Shown piece by piece: positions 6,970-16,138 of a stretch of 34,712 nt of DNA. The translations under genes and the position numbers were made by a program. The notes under the pieces are model-generated. The model saw only the letters and a program-made list of their open reading frames with translations, ran no database searches and was not told the DNA's origin. This DNA is from Desulfurellaceae bacterium (lineage in GTDB: Bacteria; Desulfobacterota; Binatia; Bin18), in NCBI GenBank assembly GCA_021296095.1, contig JAGWBB010000019.1, positions 1-34,712 of the forward strand, read 5' to 3'. The stretch's first letter is position 1. Each line of letters opens with the position of its first letter.

Positions 6970-9303
6970 ATGCCAGAACCACAATCCGCCGAAACCCAGC
7001 CGCCCGCCCCCTATCCCACTGACCGGGCCGGGGTTGATGTCCGGCTGTCGGCGACCGAGGACAGGGGGCGGCTGCGTCGCAAGAAGATCTACGATAAGGC
7101 CGTCGGCCTCATCATTACCTGTGGCGGCATTGCGATCATTCTGAGTATTGCCGCCATCCTGTTTGTGATTGTGGCCGAGACGCTGCCCCTGTGGTCGGCG
7201 CCCAAGACCGAATTCGGCGGGGCGGTGAGGCTGTCCGAGCTGCTCGACGGCCAAGCCGCCCGGCCGATTGCGTTTGGCGTTGAAGAATACCAGGAGATCG
7301 CTTATGTCGTGACCGAGGACGGCTGGCTCCATTTTGTCTCGCTTAAAGACAATACGCTCCTCCAGCGCTACGAGATACGCCAGCTCCAGGGACAGCGTCC
7401 GACTGCGGTGTATCAGAATGGATTCGACCACAACCTGGCCATTGCGACGGAAAACGGCACCGTCGTGCCGGTCTACGCCAGCTTTGTGATCAGCTATGAC
7501 GACCAGAGCCGCCGGATCATCACACCCCGTGCCGGTGAGGAGGACGCGATTATTGTCGATCCCCAGGGCCGGGCGATTCAGCAGCTCGTATACCGGACCG
7601 GGGAGGATGACGAGGGCATCCGCATTGCGGCCCTGCTCGGTCCGCGCTCCCTGGTGTTCTATTCTCAGGTCGAACAGGAATCGTTTTTGGGCCAGACCGA
7701 GACCCAGGTATCTCGGCGTGAGCTGTCCTCCGACTTGCCGGCCGATGTCACCGCCCTGGCCCTGGATACCTTCCTGACCAATCTCCTGGTCAGCACCGCC
7801 GACGGACAGCTGTTGCACTGGCAGGTCCAGGACCCGGCCGCGCCGCGTCTGATCCACGGCTTTCCCGTCAGCGACAGCCAGGGCGTCTCTGCCACGACCC
7901 TGGACTGGTTGCTGGGCGAACGCTCGCTGGTCGTCGGCGATAGCGCCGGGGGGGTGGGCGTCTGGTTTCAGGTCCGTGACCAGGGCCCGCCGCGCGACAG
8001 CCCGTACCGCAAAATTCATGTCCTCCAGTCTCATTCCGCCGCACTGACCGCGATGAAGCCGTCGGCCCGCAACAAAGGCTTCCTGACCGCAGACGCCGAC
8101 GGCCATATCCTGCTCCACCACGCCACCTCGGAGCAGACCCTGGTCGAACTGAGGACCGACCAGGGCGCGGCGGTTGAGCTGCTGTCCTTTGCGCCACGCG
8201 CCAACGGCATCTTCGCCGTGGACAACCAGGCGCGCCTGTTCGACTGGTCGCTCGATAACCCCCACCCTGAGATCAACCTCACCACCCTGTTCGGCAAGGT
8301 GTGGTACGAGGGGTATCGGGAGCCCGATTTTACCTGGCAGTCGAGCAGTGCGACCGATGATTTCGAGCCCAAGTTCAGCCTCACGCCGCTGGCCTACGGC
8401 ACGCTGAAGGGAACCTTTTATGCGCTCCTGCTGGCGATTCCGCTCAGCTTGTGCGGGGCGCTGTACACCTCGCAGTTCATGCATCCCAGCCTGCGCAACC
8501 TGGTCAAGCCGTCGGTCGAGGTGATGGCGGCCCTGCCCAGTGTTGTCCTGGGCTTTTTTGCCGGTCTGTGGCTGGCCCCGCTGGTGGCCGATATGGTGCC
8601 GGCCATTTTCATGATGCTGGTCGCCCTGCCGGGTGTCACCCTGCTGGCCGCCTTCGCCTGGCGGCTGGTTCCCCTGGCGGTCCGCAACAGCCTGAAGCCG
8701 GGGGTGGAATTGGTCTTTGTGGCCCCGCTGCTGTTGCTGACGGTGTACGCCTGTGTGGCCCTTAACGATTCCATCGAGGTCAGCCTGTTTGCCGGGAACT
8801 TTCCCCAGTGGCTGTACGACACGACGGGCTCGCGCTATGACCCGCGCAACTCGCTGATTGTCGGCTTTGCCATGGGCTTTGCCGTGATCCCGATCATCTA
8901 CACCATTTGTGAGGACGCCTTCTCCAACGTACCCCAGCACCTGGTGTCCGGCTCGCTGGCGCTGGGGGCCAACCGCTGGCAGACCGCAGTCCGGGTGGTC
9001 GTGCCGACGGCCAGCCCGGGGGTGTTTTCGGCGATTATGATCGGCTTTGGCCGGGCGGTCGGAGAAACCATGATCGTGCTGATGGCGACCGGCAACACGC
9101 CGGTCATGGACTTTAATCCGTTCAGCGGTTTTCGCGCCCTGTCGGCCAATATCGCGGTCGAGATTCCCGAGGCGCCCCACGGCGGCACCCTGTACCGGAC
9201 CCTGTTTCTGGCCGCCCTGCTGCTGTTTGTGTTGACCTTTGTGCTGAATACCGCAGCCGAGGTCGTGCGCCAGAATCTGCGCGAGCGCTACAGCAAAATC
9301 TAG
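6970..9303 (+). CDS. pstC: Phosphate ABC transporter permease PstC, long form
   Basis: A 777-aa protein. One membrane helix near residues 45-69 is followed by about 400 residues of soluble, beta-rich sequence predicted to lie in the periplasm. The permease domain starts near residue 478 and contains the EAA-type loop SGSLALGANRWQTAVRVVVP that contacts PstB. Classical PstC is only about 320 aa; similar long forms occur in Pseudomonas. The extension contains motifs reminiscent of beta-propeller blades (for example ADGQLLHWQVQD and TADADGHILLHH), but I do not assign it a ligand. With PstA it forms the inner-membrane Pi channel. The ATG at 6970 is preceded by a modest GAGAG. Confidence 0.92.
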   Translation: MPEPQSAETQPPAPYPTDRAGVDVRLSATEDRGRLRRKKIYDKAVGLIITCGGIAIILSIAAILFVIVAETLPLWSAPKTEFGGAVRLSELLDGQAARPIAFGVEEYQEIAYVVTEDGWLHFVSLKDNTLLQRYEIRQLQGQRPTAVYQNGFDHNLAIATENGTVVPVYASFVISYDDQSRRIITPRAGEEDAIIVDPQGRAIQQLVYRTGEDDEGIRIAALLGPRSLVFYSQVEQESFLGQTETQVSRRELSSDLPADVTALALDTFLTNLLVSTADGQLLHWQVQDPAAPRLIHGFPVSDSQGVSATTLDWLLGERSLVVGDSAGGVGVWFQVRDQGPPRDSPYRKIHVLQSHSAALTAMKPSARNKGFLTADADGHILLHHATSEQTLVELRTDQGAAVELLSFAPRANGIFAVDNQARLFDWSLDNPHPEINLTTLFGKVWYEGYREPDFTWQSSSATDDFEPKFSLTPLAYGTLKGTFYALLLAIPLSLCGALYTSQFMHPSLRNLVKPSVEVMAALPSVVLGFFAGLWLAPLVADMVPAIFMMLVALPGVTLLAAFAWRLVPLAVRNSLKPGVELVFVAPLLLLTVYACVALNDSIEVSLFAGNFPQWLYDTTGSRYDPRNSLIVGFAMGFAVIPIIYTICEDAFSNVPQHLVSGSLALGANRWQTAVRVVVPTASPGVFSAIMIGFGRAVGETMIVLMATGNTPVMDFNPFSGFRALSANIAVEIPEAPHGGTLYRTLFLAALLLFVLTFVLNTAAEVVRQNLRERYSKI

Positions 9304-9326
9304 CCGACCGGACTGAGGAAGGACCT

Positions 9327-10955
9327 GTGAATACGCGTTTTTGGAAGAGCGGTGATCCGTTTATCTGGCTGACCGGTGGAGCGCTGGGTTTCAGCCTGCT
9401 GATGATCGCTGCCCTGCTGTGGATTGTGGCGGTCAACGCCCTGGGCTTTTTCTGGCCGGATCGGCTGGTACTGGTCAGCCTCAGCGACGACACCGAGCTG
9501 CTGGGCCAGGTCCGTGACCACGAGCAAGCCCTCCAGACCGGAGACGAACAAGGCGTAACGTACCGGACCCAGTTTCAGGTCGGCAACCGCGACCTGTACG
9601 GAGCGGATTTCCGCTGGGTGGACGACGCCCGGATCCTCGACCGCGCATATCCGGAAGAGGCGGTCTACTTTGAGCGTCTGGAGTGGGGCGCCCTGTTCGG
9701 TTTTCTCAGCTCGGTCAGCGTCGACGGTCAGGTGGTGGCCGAGGGCTTCAGCCAGAGCTGGCAGGCGTTCCAGGCGTTCCACCCCAAAACGAGAGACATC
9801 CGGCATCAGATCGAGCGCATCGAACGCCAGGAAGTCGGGGATATCAACTACGAGATGGAACGGCTGCGTTTGCAGATCCGGGGTATTCAGCTACACGAAT
9901 CCGACCCCCAGCGCGCGGCCCAGGAGATTCGGGCACTCGAACAAGAAGTCGCCGGCTGGCAGCAGCGCTACGAGGAGATCACCGAGCGGCTGTCGGCCTT
10001 ATACCGGGAAAATGCACGCTACGAGATCGCCGTACAGGCCGCCGGCGGGAAGCACAAAAACCTGCCGATGGCCCAGGTCGTGCGGGCCTTTCTGCCTAAC
10101 CGGATGAGTTGGGCCGAGAAAGCCGGCCTGTACGTCACCCGATTCTGGGAGTTTTTCTGGGAAGATCCACGCGAGTCGAATACCGAAGGCGGGGTCTTCC
10201 CGGCCATTTTCGGCACGGTCATGATGGTCATCATCATGAGCCTCGTGGTCGTCCCGTTCGGGGTAGTGGCGGCCCTGTACTTACGCGAATACGCCAAACA
10301 GGGGCCGCTGGTGCGCGCGGTGCGAATTGCGGTCAATAACCTGGCCGGCGTGCCGTCCATCGTGTTTGGGGTGTTCGGCCTGGGCTTCTTCATCTATCTG
10401 ATTGGCGGATCGATCGATTCCTTTTTCTACGAAGAAGCCCTGCCGACGCCAACGTATGGGACCGGCGGGATTTTATGGGCCTCGCTGACCCTGGCGCTGC
10501 TGACCGTACCGGTTGTCATTGTCGCCACCGAAGAGTCCCTGTCGGCCATCCCGCGCGAGTGGCGCGAGGGCTCGCTGGCTCTGGGCGCGACCAAATGGGA
10601 AACCCTGCGTAAAATCGTCATTCCCGGAGCCTTGCCCGGCATTCTGACTGGGGCTATCCTGGCCATGGCGCGGGGAGCCGGGGAAGTGGCACCGCTGATG
10701 ATTACCGGCGTGGTCAAGCTGGCCCCGACCCTGCCGCTGGATGGCCACTGGCCGTTTTTTCACCTTGAGAGAAAGTTCATGCACCTGGGCTTTCATATCT
10801 ACGATGTCGGTTTTCAGTCGCCCAACGTCGAGGCCGCCAAGCCGATGGTCTTCATGACGACCCTGTTGCTGATCGGTATCGTGATTGCGCTCAACCTGAC
10901 CGCCATTGTGGTCCGCAATCGTCTGCGCAGTAAGCTCCGCTTTGGCACCTTCTGA
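9327..10955 (+). CDS. pstA: Phosphate ABC transporter permease PstA, long form
   Basis: A 542-aa permease starting at GTG after a GAGGAAGGA SD, 23 bp beyond the pstC stop. One N-terminal helix (about 12-40) precedes a predicted periplasmic insert of about 240 residues. The insert's second half (about 155-240) is rich in Glu, Gln, Arg and Leu and looks coiled-coil. The permease core starts near residue 291 and has the EAA-type loop [20 protein letters not shown]. Classical PstA is about 280-300 aa. PstC and PstA both carry extensions, so the two probably meet in the periplasm. Inference: they may help dock PstS or sense envelope state. Confidence 0.92.
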   Translation: MNTRFWKSGDPFIWLTGGALGFSLLMIAALLWIVAVNALGFFWPDRLVLVSLSDDTELLGQVRDHEQALQTGDEQGVTYRTQFQVGNRDLYGADFRWVDDARILDRAYPEEAVYFERLEWGALFGFLSSVSVDGQVVAEGFSQSWQAFQAFHPKTRDIRHQIERIERQEVGDINYEMERLRLQIRGIQLHESDPQRAAQEIRALEQEVAGWQQRYEEITERLSALYRENARYEIAVQAAGGKHKNLPMAQVVRAFLPNRMSWAEKAGLYVTRFWEFFWEDPRESNTEGGVFPAIFGTVMMVIIMSLVVVPFGVVAALYLREYAKQGPLVRAVRIAVNNLAGVPSIVFGVFGLGFFIYLIGGSIDSFFYEEALPTPTYGTGGILWASLTLALLTVPVVIVATEESLSAIPREWREGSLALGATKWETLRKIVIPGALPGILTGAILAMARGAGEVAPLMITGVVKLAPTLPLDGHWPFFHLERKFMHLGFHIYDVGFQSPNVEAAKPMVFMTTLLLIGIVIALNLTAIVVRNRLRSKLRFGTF

Positions 10956-10972
10956 AAGAGAGGCACGCGAGC

Positions 10973-11827
10973 ATGGACAAAGATCTGTCAGCCTCGACCC
11001 CCGTCCTTGCTGTTCCGCAGCCGACCGGGAACGGCAATGGGACCGCTGCTCCGGTCGCTTCAACGGCTGCCGCGCCGGTTGAAATCCGTATCCGCAACCT
11101 GTGTCTGCACTACGGCAGCAGTCAGGCCCTGTACAACATCGACATGGATATTGAGCGGGGGAAGGTGACCGCCTATATCGGCCCGTCGGGGTGCGGCAAA
11201 TCGACCCTGATACGCTGTCTCAACCGGCTGAACGACCTCGTCGACGGGGTCCGGATCAGCGGCAGCATCACTATCGGCGGCACGGAAATCCTCGACACCG
11301 GCCTGGATGTGACCGAACTGCGCAAAAAAGTCGGCATGGTGTTCCAGAAACCCAACCCGTTTCCCAAAACGATTTACGAAAACATCGCCTACGGCCCACG
11401 CATTCTGGGCATCAGCCAGAAGTCGCGGCTGGACGAGATTGTGGAGAAAAGCCTCAAGGATGCTGCGCTGTGGGAAGAGGCCAAGGACCGCCTGCACGAC
11501 AACGCCCTGGACCTGTCGGGCGGTCAGCACCAGCGCTTGTGTATTGCCCGCACGATTGCGGTCGAGCCCGAGGTGGTGTTGATGGACGAACCCTGCTCGG
11601 CCCTGGACCCGATTGCCACCACAAAAATCGAAGAGCTGATCCACCAGCTCAAACGCAAGTACACGATTGTCATCGTCACCCATAATATGCAGCAGGCCGC
11701 GCGGGTGTCCGATTACACCGCGTTCATGTACCTGGGCAAACTGGTCGAGTTCGGCCCGACCGATAAACTGTTCACCACGCCCGAGAAAAAAGAGACCGAG
11801 GACTACATCACTGGCCGTTTCGGCTAG
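10973..11827 (+). CDS. pstB: Phosphate ABC transporter ATP-binding protein PstB
   Basis: A 284-aa ATPase with all ABC motifs: Walker [10 protein letters not shown] (residues 70-78), signature LSGGQHQR, Walker [12 protein letters not shown] and the switch His in [11 protein letters not shown]. It drives Pi import through PstCA and is part of the signalling complex with PhoU and PhoR. About 35 residues before the conserved core are Pro/Ala/Thr-rich and longer than in typical PstB. The ATG at 10973 has an upstream GAGAGG, so I keep this start. The gene begins 17 bp after the pstA stop. Confidence 0.95.
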   Translation: MDKDLSASTPVLAVPQPTGNGNGTAAPVASTAAAPVEIRIRNLCLHYGSSQALYNIDMDIERGKVTAYIGPSGCGKSTLIRCLNRLNDLVDGVRISGSITIGGTEILDTGLDVTELRKKVGMVFQKPNPFPKTIYENIAYGPRILGISQKSRLDEIVEKSLKDAALWEEAKDRLHDNALDLSGGQHQRLCIARTIAVEPEVVLMDEPCSALDPIATTKIEELIHQLKRKYTIVIVTHNMQQAARVSDYTAFMYLGKLVEFGPTDKLFTTPEKKETEDYITGRFG

Positions 11828-11828
11828 A

Positions 11829-11878
11829 AAGGGGAACGACGATAACTATCTCATCAGGAAGAGATCATCGTTCCCCTT
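11829..11878 (+). other. Long inverted repeat between pstB and phoU
   Basis: Arms 11829-11843 and 11864-11878 are 15 bases each and complementary except for one position, with core GGGGAACGA/TCGTTCCCC and a 20-base loop. No T-run follows. It begins two bases after the pstB stop and ends 21 bases before the phoU start. An mRNA-stability or processing hairpin is the simplest reading. Confidence 0.6.
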
Positions 11879-11899
11879 GAACACGTACGCGAGGTGCCT

Positions 11900-12592
11900 A
11901 TGCCGTTACACACCGACCGACAGTACGAAGAAGAGTTGCAGGAGTTGCGGGCCAAGGTGTTGGAGATGGGCGGGCTGGTTGAAAAACAGATCGGCGATGC
12001 GATCACCTCGCTCACCCAGCGTGACTCCGAGTTGGCCACACAGACGATTGCCCGCGACCACATGGTCAACTACCTGGACGTGTCGATTGATGAGGCGTGT
12101 ACCCGCCTGCTGGCGCTCCACCAGCCTGCGGCGCGGGATTTACGCTTCATCATGACCAGCCTGAAGATCGGGACCGATCTGGAACGGATCGGCGATATCG
12201 CCCAAAACGTGTGCGAACGGGCGCTGGAACTCAACGAGGAGCCGCCCCTGCGGCCCTACGCCGACCTGCCGCGCATGGCCGAGTGGGCGCGCTCAATGCT
12301 GCGTGACAGTCTGGACGCCTTTGTCCGCGAGGACACCGGTCTGGCGCTGGACGTGTGTCAGCGTGACGATTTTATCGATGACCTGACGGCCGAGGTATTC
12401 GGCCGGATGTTGGGCCGGATGGCCGAAGAGCCCGAAACCGTGGTGCGTTCCACCCGAATCCTGTTTCTGGCGAAATATCTGGAACGCATCGCCGACCACG
12501 CCACCAACATCGCAGAAATGGTCATCTATATGGTGAAGGGCAAGAACATTCGGCATGTCTCGCCGGTCCCAAGCTCAGTCTCAGAGACCTAG
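11900..12592 (+). CDS. phoU: Phosphate signalling complex protein PhoU
   Basis: A 230-aa all-helical protein made of two similar three-helix halves. The metal-site motifs are visible in KIGTDLERIGDIAQNVCE in the first half and LERIADHATNIAEM in the second. PhoU links Pst transport to PhoR and keeps PhoR in its phosphatase state when Pi is plentiful. The ATG at 11900 sits 5 bases after GAGG; an in-frame GTG two codons earlier is less likely. Confidence 0.93.
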   Translation: MPLHTDRQYEEELQELRAKVLEMGGLVEKQIGDAITSLTQRDSELATQTIARDHMVNYLDVSIDEACTRLLALHQPAARDLRFIMTSLKIGTDLERIGDIAQNVCERALELNEEPPLRPYADLPRMAEWARSMLRDSLDAFVREDTGLALDVCQRDDFIDDLTAEVFGRMLGRMAEEPETVVRSTRILFLAKYLERIADHATNIAEMVIYMVKGKNIRHVSPVPSSVSET

Positions 12593-12632
12593 CGCCATGT
12601 CTGGAGGGGAGGAAGCTCTTGTGGAAGGCGCT

Positions 12633-13352
12633 ATGGCCGAGACCCCACGGAAAATCCTGATTGTTGAAGACGAAGAAGATATCCGCAGCCTGGTCCGCTA
12701 CAATCTGGAGGCCGAGGGGTTCGCGGTTGTCGATGCCAGTGACGGTGAGCGTGGCCTGCATCTGGCGGCCACACAGCGGCCGTCGTTGATTATCCTGGAT
12801 CTGATGATGCCGGGCCTGTCCGGCCTGGAAGTGTGTCGTCTGCTGCGCGCTCAGGAGGACACCGCCTCGGTGCCGATTCTGATTCTGACCGCCCGAGCCG
12901 CCGAGCTTGACAAGGTCCTGGGTTTGGAGATGGGCGCGGACGACTATGTCACCAAGCCGTTCAGCCCCCGTGAGCTGGTCGCCCGGGTCAAGGCGATCAT
13001 CCGCCGCGCGTACGGACCGGCCAATGAGCGACCCCACGAGTATTATGAAAAGGGCTGGTTGCGGATCGACTTCGATACCTACGAGGTCTACCGCGACGGC
13101 GAAGCGGTGGGCTTGGGTTTGCGCGAGTTCGATCTGTTGAAATTTTTTGTCCGCAACCCGCACCGCGTCTTTGGCCGCAGCCAGATTCTCGATCTGGTCT
13201 GGGGCCACAACGTGTACGTCGAGCCCCGCACGGTGGATGTCCACATCCGACGGCTGCGTCAACGCGTTGAGCGCGATGATACCAGACCGACGCTCATCCT
13301 GACCGTCCGTGGGGTCGGCTACAAGTTTAACCCCGATGCTTTGGAAGAATAG
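12633..13352 (+). CDS. phoB: Phosphate regulon response regulator PhoB
   Basis: A 239-aa OmpR/PhoB-type regulator. The receiver domain has the acidic pair ED near residues 12-13, the phospho-acceptor Asp56 (IILDLMMPG), a Thr in LTARA and a Lys in TKPFSP. The C-terminal winged helix contains VDVHIRRLRQRVE and the closing LTVRGVGYKF. It should bind Pho boxes such as the one proposed at 4299-4338. Start is uncertain: ATG 12633 has GGAAGG 4 bases upstream, while GTG 12621, four codons earlier, has the stronger GGAGGGGAGGA. Frames further upstream overlap phoU and are unlikely. Confidence 0.93.
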   Translation: MAETPRKILIVEDEEDIRSLVRYNLEAEGFAVVDASDGERGLHLAATQRPSLIILDLMMPGLSGLEVCRLLRAQEDTASVPILILTARAAELDKVLGLEMGADDYVTKPFSPRELVARVKAIIRRAYGPANERPHEYYEKGWLRIDFDTYEVYRDGEAVGLGLREFDLLKFFVRNPHRVFGRSQILDLVWGHNVYVEPRTVDVHIRRLRQRVERDDTRPTLILTVRGVGYKFNPDALEE

Positions 13353-14868
13353 GCTGGGCATCGCCATCGTTGGGTTTCCGAGTCTGGCCTGTGCAGGCCT
13401 GCTTGGCATGCTGGGCTTCTACGCCTTGCCCGACGCCGACCGCCCGGCCTGGTTGTGGTATGCGGCGTTCGGCCTGGGGCTGGGCGCGCCGTTCGGCGCT
13501 TGTGTCCTGAGCCGGAGTGTGGTGCGGCGCCTGGCCGATCTGCGGGCCTGTATCTCTCTCGCCTTGGAGCGCAGTCTGCCGCCCGGCCTGCCGATGCAAA
13601 GACCCGATGAACTCGGCCTCGTAGAAGACGGCCTGGGCCGGTTGCTGCACGCCCAGCACGAGCGGCTGCGGCGTTTACACGACGCCCGCCGGGAGCTCGA
13701 GGTGGTGCTCCAGAGCATGACCGAGGGGGTGATTGTCCTGGACGCGGACAGTCACATTCGCTTCTCCAACCGGGCCGCCCACAATTTCTTGGAGCTGTCT
13801 GAGGAGACGGACTTCCAGGCCAAGCCCCTGCTCGAATTCTCCCGCCATCCAGTGCTCCACGATCTGGTGCGGGCCGTGCTCGACAGCCCACCCGGGGCTG
13901 AGGCGCTGAGACAGGAAATCGAGCTTGAGGGCGAGCAGTCCCGCTCGGTCGCGGTCAGCGCGATCCAGGTGAACGTCTCGCCCCAGTCTCCGGTGTGGCA
14001 CGCGGAACACCCGGCTCTGAACGGACAGGCGGTCAGCGGGGTCATTCTGGTCCTGCACGACCTGACCGAACTCAGGCAGCTCGAAGCCATTCGGGCCGAC
14101 TTTGTGGCCAACGTCTCGCACGAGCTGCGCACGCCGCTGACCGCGATTAAGGGCTATGCCGAAACCCTGCTGAACGGCGCGCTCAACGACCCGCCCATGG
14201 TCACCCGTTTTCTGGCCATCATCGACCGTCACTCAGAGCGTCTCAGCCGTCTGATCGACGATCTGCTGACCCTGTCCGATCTTGAGTTGGGCAAGACCGA
14301 GCTGCGCCATGACCAGCTGGTGTTCGGCCAGCTGATTGACGAGGTATTCGAGCTGGTCAAGGACAAGGCGGCCAGCGGGCAGGTGCGGCTGAGTGCGGCG
14401 GTGCCGGAGTCGTTGCCGTCCCTGTCCGGCGACCCCGACCGGCTCCATCAGGTCTTGCTGAATCTGGTTGATAATGCCGTCAAATACACCCCCACGGGCG
14501 GACGGGTGGCGGTCTCCGCCCGTGTTGCGGCGGCTTCTTCGGTCCCGGATGGGAACGGGGACGGGACAGGCCAGGCCGACCACGGCTGGATGGAAGTCGC
14601 GGTTGCCGATACCGGCTGCGGCATCCCCGAGGCCGACATTCCACGCCTGACCCAGCGCTTTTACCGGGTCGATAAGGCGCGCTCGCGCGAACTCGGCGGA
14701 ACCGGGCTGGGTCTGGCGATTGTCAAACATATTGTGCAGGCCCACGGGGGGTTCCTGCATATCGAGAGCCAGCTCGACCGGGGGACGACGATGCGGGTCT
14801 TTTTACCGCTCGGCGCCCGGGCAGGGTGCGACGCGGTTCTTGAGGCCAGCCCGGACTCAGTGGGCTGA
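13336..14868 (+). CDS. phoR: Phosphate regulon sensor histidine kinase PhoR
   Basis: A 510-aa membrane kinase. Two N-terminal helices (about 6-27 and 35-58) are separated by a very short loop, so there is no real periplasmic sensor, as expected for PhoR. A PAS-like region follows (about 110-230). The HisKA domain has the phospho-accepting His262 (NVSHELRTPL). The ATPase domain has the N box LLNLVDNAVKYTP, G1 DTGCGIP and G2 GGTGLGLAIV. It phosphorylates PhoB when Pst and PhoU report low phosphate. The start overlaps the phoB end by 17 bp without a clear SD, which suggests coupled translation. The 3' end overlaps the opposite-strand gene by 12 bp. Confidence 0.92.
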   Translation: MLWKNRLGIAIVGFPSLACAGLLGMLGFYALPDADRPAWLWYAAFGLGLGAPFGACVLSRSVVRRLADLRACISLALERSLPPGLPMQRPDELGLVEDGLGRLLHAQHERLRRLHDARRELEVVLQSMTEGVIVLDADSHIRFSNRAAHNFLELSEETDFQAKPLLEFSRHPVLHDLVRAVLDSPPGAEALRQEIELEGEQSRSVAVSAIQVNVSPQSPVWHAEHPALNGQAVSGVILVLHDLTELRQLEAIRADFVANVSHELRTPLTAIKGYAETLLNGALNDPPMVTRFLAIIDRHSERLSRLIDDLLTLSDLELGKTELRHDQLVFGQLIDEVFELVKDKAASGQVRLSAAVPESLPSLSGDPDRLHQVLLNLVDNAVKYTPTGGRVAVSARVAAASSVPDGNGDGTGQADHGWMEVAVADTGCGIPEADIPRLTQRFYRVDKARSRELGGTGLGLAIVKHIVQAHGGFLHIESQLDRGTTMRVFLPLGARAGCDAVLEASPDSVG

Positions 14869-15483
14869 GCGCTCCAGCGCCCGCAGAATCAAATCCGTAG
14901 CGCCCGCTTCTCCCCACACGCTCGAATCAATCAGCAGGTGATAGCGGCTCGGGTCACGCCAGTCGTCGTGGTAGAAGGTGTGGACGTAGTCGGCGCGTAG
15001 GCGGTCCATGCCGGCGATCCGTTGGGCGGCTTCAGCGTGGGACAGGCTCTCGACTTCCATCACCCGTGCTATGCGCGCCTGGAGCGGAGCGGTCAGAAAG
15101 ACGTGCAGGGCGGCGGGTTGCTCGGCCAGCACATAATTGCCGCCCCGACCGACAATAATCGCCTGACCGCCCCCGGCCACCTCTTCGATCAGCGAGCGGG
15201 TCATGCGGACGAGCTGGGCGTCGTTGAGCCACAGCGGCGGCGGAATGTCGTAGGCCGATTCAAAGCCGCCCATGCCGAACAGGCCGACCATGCGCTCAAT
15301 AAAGGAATCGACCCGTTCGTCCTTGGCGTCGACATACTCTTCCGACACCTTGTACTGGGTAGCGATTTTACGAACGATTTCTTTTTCCCATACGGTCCAG
15401 CCCAGACGGCCACCGAGGTTGCGGGCGATACGGCTTCCGCCACTGCCGTACATGTGAGAAATGGTCAGGACTGACTTTGCCAT
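14857..15483 (-). CDS. Cytidylate-kinase-like family protein
   Basis: A 208-aa protein that matches my recollection of the cytidylate-kinase-like (Cytidylate_kin_2) family. The N-terminus has the P-loop-like ISHMYGSGGSRIARNLGGRL. IIVGRGGNYVLAEQPAALHV follows near residue 108, and TAPLQARIARV near 130. Family members resemble nucleoside-monophosphate kinases, but most have no tested substrate. The ATG has a strong AGGAGG SD. It is the last gene of a minus-strand run and converges with phoR. Confidence 0.8.
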   Translation of the reverse strand: MAKSVLTISHMYGSGGSRIARNLGGRLGWTVWEKEIVRKIATQYKVSEEYVDAKDERVDSFIERMVGLFGMGGFESAYDIPPPLWLNDAQLVRMTRSLIEEVAGGGQAIIVGRGGNYVLAEQPAALHVFLTAPLQARIARVMEVESLSHAEAAQRIAGMDRLRADYVHTFYHDDWRDPSRYHLLIDSSVWGEAGATDLILRALERSAH

Positions 15484-15540
15484 CGCGGCCTCCTTCGAAG
15501 CACAGCAATTGATGATCTCTCTGGCACGCTTGGCATCGTC

Positions 15541-16134
15541 TTAGCACGATACGAAGCCAGTGGCGATGATATAGGTCTCTGCCGAGCCCTTGCGCGTTGC
15601 CTGGGGTTTGGTGGTCTTGACCGTCGCAAAGTCGGCGCGCAGGGCTGCCAGCAGGGCTGGATAGCCGCTATCCATGAACGCCTTGAGGAGCAGGCTTCCG
15701 CCCGGCCTGAGCAGCTGGGCGGCGCAGGCCGCAGCCGCCCGGCTGAGTTCCTGCGCCCGCGCCTCGTCGCGCTCACGCACGCCGCTCAACTTGGGGGCCA
15801 TATCGGACAGCAGGATATCGGCCGGTCCGTCGAGCAGGCTGAGCAGCCGGCGCTGCTGGTCCGGGTCGGTGGCGTCGCCCTGAACCACAGTCACATTGCC
15901 CGTCTTCAGGGGGTCGATAGGGATCAGATCGATGCCGATGACCCTGCCCCGAGGACCGACCCGCTCGGCCGCTACCTGCAGCCAGCCGCCGGGCCAGGTG
16001 CCCAGGTCGATCACCCGCTGGCCGGGCCGCAGCAGCCCGAAGCTGCGGCTGAGTTCGAGCAGCTTATAGGCGGCCCGCGAACGATAGCCGGCCTGTTTGG
16101 CCTGCTTGTAAAAGGCGTCCTTGCGCTTGTACAC
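15541..16134 (-). CDS. rlmE: RlmE/FtsJ-type 23S rRNA 2'-O-methyltransferase
   Basis: A 197-aa methyltransferase. The catalytic K-D-K-E set is visible as Lys24 (RAAYKLLEL), Asp111 (LLSDMAP), Lys151 (LLLKAF) and Glu186 (GSAETYII). The SAM loop reads DLGTWPGGW, where most members have GAAPGGW. RlmE methylates U2552 of 23S rRNA and assists assembly of the large subunit. The GTG start lies only 4 bases after the stop of the upstream SDR gene, so translation is probably coupled. Confidence 0.9.
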   Translation of the reverse strand: MYKRKDAFYKQAKQAGYRSRAAYKLLELSRSFGLLRPGQRVIDLGTWPGGWLQVAAERVGPRGRVIGIDLIPIDPLKTGNVTVVQGDATDPDQQRRLLSLLDGPADILLSDMAPKLSGVRERDEARAQELSRAAAACAAQLLRPGGSLLLKAFMDSGYPALLAALRADFATVKTTKPQATRKGSAETYIIATGFVSC

Positions 16135-16138
16135 GGGC

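Noticed and set aside
6922-9180. 752-aa open frame on the minus strand opposite pstC
   Set aside because: It mirrors pstC codon for codon in GC-rich DNA, is dominated by Arg, Gln, Gly and His, and has no recognisable domain or SD.
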